64,000 nucleotides of DNA from Trichoderma breve. Lineage: Eukaryota; Ascomycota; Sordariomycetes; Hypocreales; Hypocreaceae. Both the position numbers and the translations under genes were made by a program. Shown here one piece after another: positions 57,245 to 64,000 of the stretch (its first letter is position 1; each line of letters starts with the position of its first letter). Under the pieces are notes generated by a model. The model was not told where the DNA came from, did not search any database, and worked only from the letters and a program-made list of their open reading frames with translations. The DNA lies in assembly GCF_028502605.1 (NCBI RefSeq), contig NC_079237.1, positions 2,542,001-2,606,000 of the forward strand. The letters run 5' to 3'.

Positions 57245-57823
57245 TTAATTGTTCTGGTGCATTTGAGAAGGTCCGTCTGGAGGTGCCCGGGGTCCCAGCA
57301 TCCAGTCTTGCATGGCGAGCCATTCACTCCAGTTTGCTTCTGCTGCCTGTATCTCTTTCTCGGTGACTCCTTGAAGAGGACGCAAGAAGGGAACTGACTG
57401 GCCGTCCTCCAAGTCGTAGCTGGCTTTGACCCGGAGCCAAGTCTCGCTCTTAGCCGCGAAGAGATAGTTTCTCCGCTCATTCTCGTGTATGAGGCCGATT
57501 CCAACATCCCAGCCGTCGCCGAAGAAGCCATGTAGAATGGCGACGGTGTCAAACCCGGTGGCAACCAGGCGGCGTACATAGGGGACTAACGAAACGTCTG
57601 AATTGGTAGGCGGATGACTGGATGTAGAGCTAGAGTTTGGTGAATGCCTGGGGAAGGCTGGGCTCTGTTGAAATGGCAGTCGAATGTTGACAATTGCGGC
57701 AACAGCCTGAACGGCGTTTGTGTGCTGGCCGCGCTCGAGGAAAAAGGAGAGACAGGATTGATACTTGGGGTACCAGTCGAAAAGATCAAACTGTGCCTCT
57801 TGAAAGGGCTGGCCAGGAATCAT
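57245..57823 (-). CDS. conserved fungal protein of unknown function
   Basis: One main exon; start chosen at 57823 (MIPGQPFQEAQFDLFDWYPKYQSCLSFFLER), giving 192 residues. An upstream exon encoding MAFHH at 57914-57900, joined through GTAAGT...GAGAAAG, would splice in frame to LMIPGQ and may be the true start. Mid-protein there is a Ser/Pro/His-rich linker (RHSPNSSSTSSHPPTNSD), then SLVPYVRRLVATGFDTVAILHGFFGDGWDVGIG, HENERRNYLFAAKSETWLRVKASYD and VPFLRPLQGVTEKEIQAAEANWSEWLAMQDWMLGPRAPPDGP. I have the impression of a family widespread in filamentous ascomycetes, but it has no defined domain or function that I can name with certainty. Confidence 0.6.
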   Translation of the reverse strand: MIPGQPFQEAQFDLFDWYPKYQSCLSFFLERGQHTNAVQAVAAIVNIRLPFQQSPAFPRHSPNSSSTSSHPPTNSDVSLVPYVRRLVATGFDTVAILHGFFGDGWDVGIGLIHENERRNYLFAAKSETWLRVKASYDLEDGQSVPFLRPLQGVTEKEIQAAEANWSEWLAMQDWMLGPRAPPDGPSQMHQNN

Positions 57824-59810
57824 GAGCTTTCTCCTCGAATCACACAAACATGCTGCAATCAGGTAGAATCATGTACGGTGGCTGGACAGACTTACATGAT
57901 GAAATGCCATGGTAATCCACTGAGCGATAGACCACAATTGCTTGGGAAGAATGTCGAGTAAACTGTACGAAGCCTGGTGGGCTCTCTTTTTGTTTTCAAG
58001 AGATGAAATGTTCACACAAGACTGCTGGGGCCGAATTCCTGATATGGCTGGATCAAATTCTTCTGACTCTCTGTAAGCCTCTGGCCCTCATATAACAGCT
58101 CCGCCAGAGTTGGCTCCGGTCAATGGGGTCCATCTACGCACCTTTCTACCTTGCAATCCAACCGCAAGCAAAGCAACAGCAAGTAAGAGAGCAACAACAG
58201 GTATTCACATCAACAATGCTTCTCCAGAATGGATACACGAAAAGAAGGCGTAGGATTTGGGCCAGGATCAGCTGAAGGGTTGGGCAGAGCTTGTCCTTTG
58301 GGGCGTTTTCTTGGTTCGCCTTGCTGCGTCCTCCTTTTGTCTTATTCAAGCGATCTATGAAGAGAGTGAAAGCGGGGGACCTCTCGACGAGTTTATATTG
58401 ACACGGCTGCGGTGAGACTCAGACCATTGATTGCATTGAGCGACAAAGCGAGAGACGGGGGCCCCTGGGAGCAGAGCAACGATGGTGGTACATCATGTGA
58501 GCGATACCAACACATGTGACGACGAAGGTCTTCTGTGTATCATGGTGGTGTTAAACAGATGTGGAGCTCGAGATGTTCGAGTCGACGTGGAGAGGAAGTG
58601 AGATGAGATGCAAAGGGAACTAGCGGAAGTCACAGCGTGAACGGAGCTGATAGCGGAGAGTCGTTTGTCCATTGGGACGGCAAGGCTCACAAGCAGGGTC
58701 AGGCCAGGTAAAGGAAGTGTCACCACTATGGCCTATGACGGAGGCTCCCAGCGGTCGATATAACACACGGCTGTCGAAGCATGGCTTCCTATTCGACGGC
58801 TCTGGCAATGTCTCAGGTGTCAGAGGGAAAAGGAGGGAGCAGGTCGGGTCGGGAAGCTGAAGTTGCGGCGCCGCTCGTGATAAATCCAAGACATTTCGAT
58901 GGTGAGGGCGAGTGGCAAATCCCACGATCAGCTAGTTGGGACCATCAGATGTTGGTGGCTTGATCGGTTCTAATCAAATCCCTGTCCATGGATTGATTAA
59001 TGAGATGAGCCAAGCAGAGACAGAGACAGGGGACCTGAGCCATGCGAGCTGAAAACTGAACACGCCCCCCACAGGGCTCCCACAGGGGATATTTGCCGGC
59101 ACTTTGCCAGATTGCCGGCCATTGTCTTTTCTTTTTCTTCCCTGCAATTGACTTGGCGATACTCAGCCCCCTCTCAAGGTAAAAAGGTAAAACAGTTGTG
59201 TGAGAGAGAAGGATAAGGAGCTTTTGGAGTTGATTCGCTCGCGGCACTTGGTATGTGTAAGGTACCTGATATACAGGGGTGGTAGAGTATCTGGTACCTT
59301 GCCTTAGTGCCCGTTGCCGGTATGTGTACTCCGTCCAAGTGCCAGGTACTTGGAGGTACTTCATCACCTCTTCCAACTCATCACGGGTTACAGCTACACC
59401 GCCAACACGTGTTGGGACGGGAAGGCACAAATTTTGAAAAGGCGTTATTTTACACTTTTTATGAAGATCATCATCACTGACACGATTGGCTTCTATCACG
59501 TCCGCTTTCACCATGCGGTCAAATAGTTGAGTGATGGTAGCCGTAACAATCCGCTTTGGCCCAGAGACAAAGGTACATGTTCATCTCGGCAGAGAAGATA
59601 GACCGTATACCGTTGTGTCAGGGTCCACGAAGATTGTTATGGCTGCCATCACTCAACTGTTTGACGGCATGGTAAAAGCAGATTGTCATGGCTACCATCA
59701 CTGGACTTGTGTATATATACATGTATACATACAGGGAACAATATGCCTTTTCATAAACGTTTTACGTCTTTACTTTTGCTAGCTATCATTTCATCGACAT
59801 GACAAACTAT
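57824..59810. other. intergenic region, no supported gene
   Basis: Apart from the possible MAFHH exon and the inverted repeat at 59501-59704, I see only short frames. One minus-strand frame (58945-59514) ends near the inverted repeat but has a low-complexity body. Confidence 0.4.
59501..59704. repeat. inverted repeat with third partial copy
   Basis: Arms of about 51 bp at 59501-59551 (read on the minus strand) and 59632-59682 match with about six differences, five of them C/T or G/A transitions. A third, direct copy of the outer 22 bases (GATTGTCATGGCTACCATCACT) begins at 59681. The spacer between the arms is 80 bp. It could form a hairpin and could be a MITE-like remnant; no terminal target duplication was found. 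Confidence 0.6.
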
Positions 59811-60696
59811 CTATGCCGTTTCCTGTTGGCTCTCAAACCATGTCTGCAGCTTCTTCAGAGCTCGAGCACGATGCGATATCTTGTTCTTCTCCGCAGACTC
59901 CATCTCGGCATACCTAGAAAAAAACAAATCATTTTAGCCTATAGTCATCTTTCGCAATCATCCGGAGCAGCAGATAACCTACGTTTTCCCTTCAAACTCA
60001 AATACTGGGTCCCAGCCTAGTCATTACTTCGTTAGTATCCGGCTGGAAGTGCCTCATGCGGGGTGTATTTCATACCAAACTTTGAAGGGCCTCGTGCAGG
60101 TACAATGCGACCCTGGTAACAGAATATGTAAGAATGGCATCATGTCACTCCATGTTGATAACACTTACCGGCGTCCGTCCTTGAAAGATAATTGGGTCGC
60201 GGCCAGGTCCTGGCGAGTATGCAAATGTGCAAACTGCCTCTGCAGATTTATCTTCGTACGCCGCAAGAAGGTTGTTGAGCCCTTGGTGGCCAGTCTTATC
60301 CAGGAACCATTTGCTATGATGTCGAACACAGATTGATGAGCTTTCCATCCATCCCGAAACCTCGAAGTAGCATAGCAGAGAGCTTACATGTAAGGCCCGG
60401 GTAGGCCTCCAAGAGCATTGAAACAGAGCGCCGTATCTTCAACCAGCACCGGGCCGTTTACCTCGATTGAATTAGACATGTTAGGATGAGCCTTTGATCA
60501 ATTCCTACTAAAGAAAGGGTAGCCATACCAAGTCGGCAGCTCGACGACATTTTGACTCGGCAACCTCTTCAATCGTTCCCTGGATTTCCTCGAGATCCAG
60601 CGACTGGCTATCAATCTCAATTTGCGGCTCAAGGATTGCCTTGACTTCTCTCAGCTTATTCGCATTGCCGGTGATGAAGTGAATCGGGGGAGCCAT
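59811..60696 (-). CDS. HAM1: inosine/xanthosine triphosphate pyrophosphatase
   Basis: Six small exons (60696-60529, 60461-60388, 60313-60169, 60112-60076, 60017-59984, 59913-59811), giving 186 residues, the expected size. Motifs in order: [16 protein letters not shown] (residues 7-22), [127 protein letters not shown]. These are the Ham1/ITPA signatures. The enzyme hydrolyses ITP, dITP and XTP to monophosphates and keeps deaminated purines out of DNA and RNA pools; it acts in cytosol and nucleus. Five introns in a gene this short is dense. Divergent from the C78 protease gene. Confidence 0.93.
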
Positions 60697-61209
60697 TTTG
60701 GTGCTCGACAAATGCGCTGCCAAGGAATATCTGAAACCGTTGATGGGCTTTGTAAGTATCGCAGCTGGTAGATGGACTCTTTTCAAGGAGCTTTTTAGCA
60801 TCATCAAATGGATACCTTGGTGGTACCTAAAAGATTTGCCTGTCTGGGGAACAGCAGCAGTCAGCTGGCTTGAACCCACCGCACTCCGCAGGTACCCAGT
60901 ACTTGGCAGTGTCTAGGCCTCAAGTCACTGGCTGCGTCACGCGAACCATTGACAATTCCATTTTCCACCTTGTCAGGCTGGACGGACCCTTGCTCAGACA
61001 ACGATGAAAATCGACGCTCAAAGCGCTGGTCCCTTCCGCTGTTCCAGACTGACGGGGGGGAGCGGCACTGGCACTGCCTTCTTTGTTCTCCATTGGGTGC
61101 GTGCTGTTTGCGACTATTGCTGACCTCGACGCTAACCTTTGCAGCATGTCCATGTGCAGCTGATGCTGATGCTAGGGATCGATAATGTCACTGCGCTCCC
61201 TTTGCCATC
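60697..61209. promoter_or_regulatory. shared divergent region HAM1/C78 protease gene
   Basis: 513 bp between the two start codons I chose. The protease start may lie further upstream, in which case part of this is coding. No TATA box noticed. Confidence 0.35.
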
Positions 61210-62735
61210 ATGACGCCACAACACCACCGCGATCCCGAACCGTTAATCGATAGACGCATGGCGATAACCGAGCCCGATGAGATTTCGACCACACCCAACA
61301 ATGCGCATATCGAGGGCCAACGGACAGGCTCGGTATCGCGGACCAGTCGGCCTTTTGCGGCGTCATTGATTCCCAGTCAACCACACCGAATTGTCATCAG
61401 CCAGTCATGGAAGCGCCTTCTTCCAGGGCGCGGATTGCGTACTCAAAAGACAGCAGCTGTTCGAAGTAAAACTAAAGAGTCGCTGGATGCTTCGGCACGC
61501 CCTCCAAACAGCCGGGCGGGCATGCAGTCGGCATCGAGGCTTGGGGTTCGTCTATGCCAGTCCAGCCATACATCTCCAGCGCATAACTAATGACGTGGCG
61601 CATTTCAGACACTGCAGCTTGGAAAGTATGCGCACGAGGAGGAAATGCCCGTGTGGCTTGTCAAGCTATTAGAAACGAAAGGCGACCTTCGTGCCGGTGG
61701 TAAGGACATCTCGCGTGCCTCGATTTACAAATAGACTGGCTAACACTGCCGCCGTGTAGGAGTCATACCAGCCTTGAAACAGCTGCTTGATTTGAGCTCA
61801 CGGACCGAGTATGCGTATCTATGCCATCCGGATGTCCAACATGTGGCGAAGCTAAACAGAGAAGGTGATTGGGGCCTCTTATACCACACACACGACTGCA
61901 AGTAGAAGCGATCAACTTATCCATGGTCATATAGGTGCATTCTGCGGCTACCGTAACATACAAGTCCTCTCCTCTCACATTATTGGGACTCGCGCGACCG
62001 GATGGGAGCAGCTGGGAGATGATATCCCTAGCATATTCCAGATTCAAGACATGATTGAGACTGCCTGGGATCGCGGGTATAATGCTCGGGGCCGTGTAGA
62101 GACAGGAGGCATCAGAGGCACGCGAAAATATATTGGAACGCCAGAGGTAAGTGTTCTTTTTTGTTGATTGCCCTGGCCCGCGCTTTCATACTCATCATCT
62201 GCTTTACAGGCCCAGGCATTTTTCGCAAGCATGGGGTTTCCGTGAGTATTATTCAAACATGTGGCCATTTCCCTCATGGGACTAACAATGAAACCAGGTG
62301 TTCAGTGCAGGCTTTCAAGGCTTCTAGTGAAGACGACAATGCTTCACGTCGCCTGCTGAGTGCAATTGAGCGCTATTTTCAACAAGGTGCGGTGGGCTCA
62401 ATGGACGACAAAGTCCGTTCTACTCTGCTCCCTCCGATATATCTGCAGCGACCTAGTAGGCTCTCCCCACCCCCCAATTGAACCTGAAACCACTGGGCAT
62501 ATCAACTAACAGAGGTCCCCAAGAACATTCTCTTACGATAGTCGGGCTGGAGAAGCACAAAGGGGGCGATGTTCAGCTCCTGGTTTTTGACCCCGAATTC
62601 CAGAGCTCTAGTACGGTCGTCCGTCTTGCTGCCAAGGCTACTCTACGCAGGCAATCCAAGGTAACCAAGCTTTTGGAGCCCTATCGCCGCAGCGCTACCC
62701 ACTTGGAGCGTTTTAATGAATTTGAAGTTCTCTAG
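61210..62735 (+). CDS. ZUP1: Zup1/UFSP-like cysteine peptidase (family C78)
   Basis: Seven exons (61210-61545, 61609-61699, 61760-61864, 61935-62146, 62210-62241, 62298-62455, 62515-62735) give 384 residues; each junction preserves frame. After a Pro/Ser-rich N-terminus the catalytic domain starts near LGKYAHEEEMPVWL. The nucleophile is Cys181 in GAFCGYRNIQVLSSHIIG, then QDMIETAWDRGYNARGR, GTPE-AQAFFASMGFP-CSVQAF, and His316/Asp337 in SPQEHSLTIVGLEK ... LLVFDPEF. That arrangement is peptidase family C78, which includes UFM1 proteases and the K63-ubiquitin-specific Zup1 (fission yeast Mug105). Fungi generally lack UFM1, so ubiquitin is the more likely substrate (inference). No N-terminal zinc finger is seen; a 5' exon may be missing. 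Confidence 0.8.
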
Positions 62736-63112
62736 TAAGGAATAACGTTTCAAATTATCGCGGGGGATATGAGCTAACGATGTGGCCAGTTTGACCAGAA
62801 ACAACCAAGCCTGAGAAGAGGATAATTATCATCGTGTTTAGAGCATAGAGTGTCTTTTTCGATACGTTAAACAGCGTTGAGATGTTTGAATTACTGGTGC
62901 CGAGTTGCAATACATCAATGTGTAAATCACCGTCAATTTTTCATTAGTTGCATAGGTACTCCCAATTTATTACATAATTCTAAAAGTGCCTTATCCATAC
63001 CAAGATGCATCTATTGCAATTCCTTCGACATCTGGCAACGGCCATCCATCTACCTACCTCTCTCAAAGATGTAGAACGAGTTTAATTGTACTACATTTTG
63101 AACCTGACATGT
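62736..63112. other. intergenic
   Basis: 377 bp between two genes on the same strand. AT-rich; no ORF or RNA recognised. Confidence 0.45.
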
Positions 63113-64000
63113 ATGAAAATGGCCGTGCCAGATCTGGACAGCTCGCTCGAAAATCTAATTAACACATTTAATGAGCTCAATTCCACCACTGTGGATGAAC
63201 TCTTCTCAGAGCCGAGCCCTCTGGAGTTTATGCGCTATGTGGCTCGTAACACGCCGTTTGTGATCAGAGGAGGAGCCTCGAGCTGGAAAGCAACGAAGAA
63301 ATGGAACGCTGCCTATCTGAAAACGGCTCTTGAGGGCCAATTTGTGAATGTTGCCGTTACTCCGTTTGGGTAAGAATACATCGGATCCATTAATACATTA
63401 TCTCCCTGTTCATCCATCTAACAGCTATGCATGCCAGCAATGCCGATGCTCCAACGTTTTCCTCGGAACATCAGGCCACCGTAATTGCAAAGCCTCATGA
63501 AGAGACTCAGCAATTCGGCGACTTCTTTGCATACATCACCCAGCAGGAGATGGATCCGGAGTTTCCTCTCGACTCTGAAGTGAGATATGCCCAAACTCGT
63601 GAGATATAGACTCTTTCTCCTCCCCCCACTACTATGTATTGATATTGTGAACCTTTGCTAAGTGGTGTTAAAGAAAACGACAATCTTCGGGATGAGTATC
63701 TTCCGTTGTATCCCGATGCTCTGAAAGATATTCCCTTTGCGCGGATCGCCCTAGGAAAGGAACCAGATGCCATCAACCTATGGATCGGAAACTCAAAATC
63801 CACGACGTGTTTGCATAAAGACAATTTTGAAAACATCTTTGTGCAGATTGTGGGCAGAAAGCACTTCGTCTTGCTACCGCCACTGCTCCACGCGTGCGTC
63901 AACGAGGATCTGCTTATGCCGGCAACGTACGTCCGAGAGGGACAGGGCTTTACGCTTCAACTTGACCCGGATTCTCCTCCTGTGCCGCTGGCGACTTGGG
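63113..64000 (+). CDS. JMJD7-like JmjC hydroxylase (partial, runs off the window)
   Basis: Exons so far: 63113-63369, 63438-63598 and 63674 to the window end, still open at 64000. The start is ATG at 63113 or two codons later at 63119. The joins give VAVTPFG-NADAPTF and EVRYAQT-QNDNLRDEYLPLYPDA. A cupin-8/JmjC core follows: ARIALGKEPDAINLWIGNSKSTTCLHKDNFENIFVQIVGRKHFVLLPP, with iron ligands His187 and Asp189 (HKD). The opening RNTPFVIRGGASSWKATKKW fits JMJD7/Jmj4, an Fe(II)/2-oxoglutarate enzyme that hydroxylates lysine in translation-factor GTPases (DRG family) in mammals. The distal His and the C-terminus are beyond the window. The first acceptor (CCAG at 63437) is inferred from the conserved join. 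Confidence 0.82.

Noticed and set aside
58945..59514. 189-codon minus-strand frame near the inverted repeat, considered as a transposase remnant
   Set aside because: No DDE, RVE or helicase motif; the composition is mixed and much of it lies in promoter-like sequence.
1..64000. Secondary-metabolite or heterokaryon-incompatibility cluster
   Set aside because: No polyketide synthase, NRPS, P450, zinc-cluster regulator, HET or NACHT domain was recognised; the dipeptidase and DUF2855 genes stand alone.

Overview
The window is ordinary nuclear DNA of a filamentous ascomycete. Genes sit on both strands, most are broken by short (50-100 nt) GT...AG introns with CTAAC/CTGAC-like branch sites, and there is no operon structure. 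The gene repertoire (BIG1/VOA1-type protein, Eis1, F-BAR/DEP Rgd2-type protein, Zup1-like protease) and the strongly hypocrealean look of the cyclophilin B point to Sordariomycetes, probably Hypocreales. A Trichoderma-like species is my best guess, but that is an inference and not a search result. Almost every CDS below was rebuilt by joining exons by eye; every join keeps the frame and gives a protein of the expected family size.

Layout. 1-7.3 kb is gene-poor and accessory-looking: a degraded DUF4419 gene, a DUF2855 gene, a small cysteine-containing secreted protein with its own TATA box, and diverged local repeats. 7.3-9.0 kb holds an F-box gene. 10.4-20 kb holds a Frag1/DRAM/Sfk1 membrane protein, the eisosome protein Eis1, a tyrosine phosphatase, and tRNA m3C methyltransferase (TRM140/METTL2) divergent from EMC2. 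A large non-coding stretch (21.2-25.2 kb) leads into a Gln/Pro/coiled-coil protein with a ubiquitin-like domain. 28-41 kb holds COQ10 divergent from the AP-3 delta adaptin (APL5), an F-BAR/DEP/RhoGAP protein (RGD2-like), a membrane dipeptidase, and mitochondrial ribosomal protein S13 divergent from an ER cyclophilin B. 43-49.4 kb holds TRM112, BIG1 divergent from RRP17, tropomyosin, and an unidentified basic protein. 49.6-57.8 kb holds an F-box-like gene, the H3K4 methyltransferase SET1, and a fungal protein of unknown function. 59.5-64 kb holds a small inverted repeat, ITPase (HAM1), a Zup1/C78 deubiquitinase-like gene, and the 5' part of a JMJD7-like JmjC gene that runs off the end.

Most genes are unrelated housekeeping functions (secretory pathway, plasma-membrane domains, actin and Rho signalling, RNA modification, chromatin), often arranged in divergent pairs sharing 0.35-1 kb promoters. 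The most interesting observation is that cyclophilin B appears to have a retained or spliced terminal intron that would switch the protein between a soluble ER form ending in HVEL and a membrane-anchored form. Other points of interest: a Rgd2-type RhoGAP without the usual arginine finger, initiator codons split or isolated by introns, and RIP-like inverted and tandem repeats. I saw no tRNA, rRNA, CRISPR array or intact transposon.
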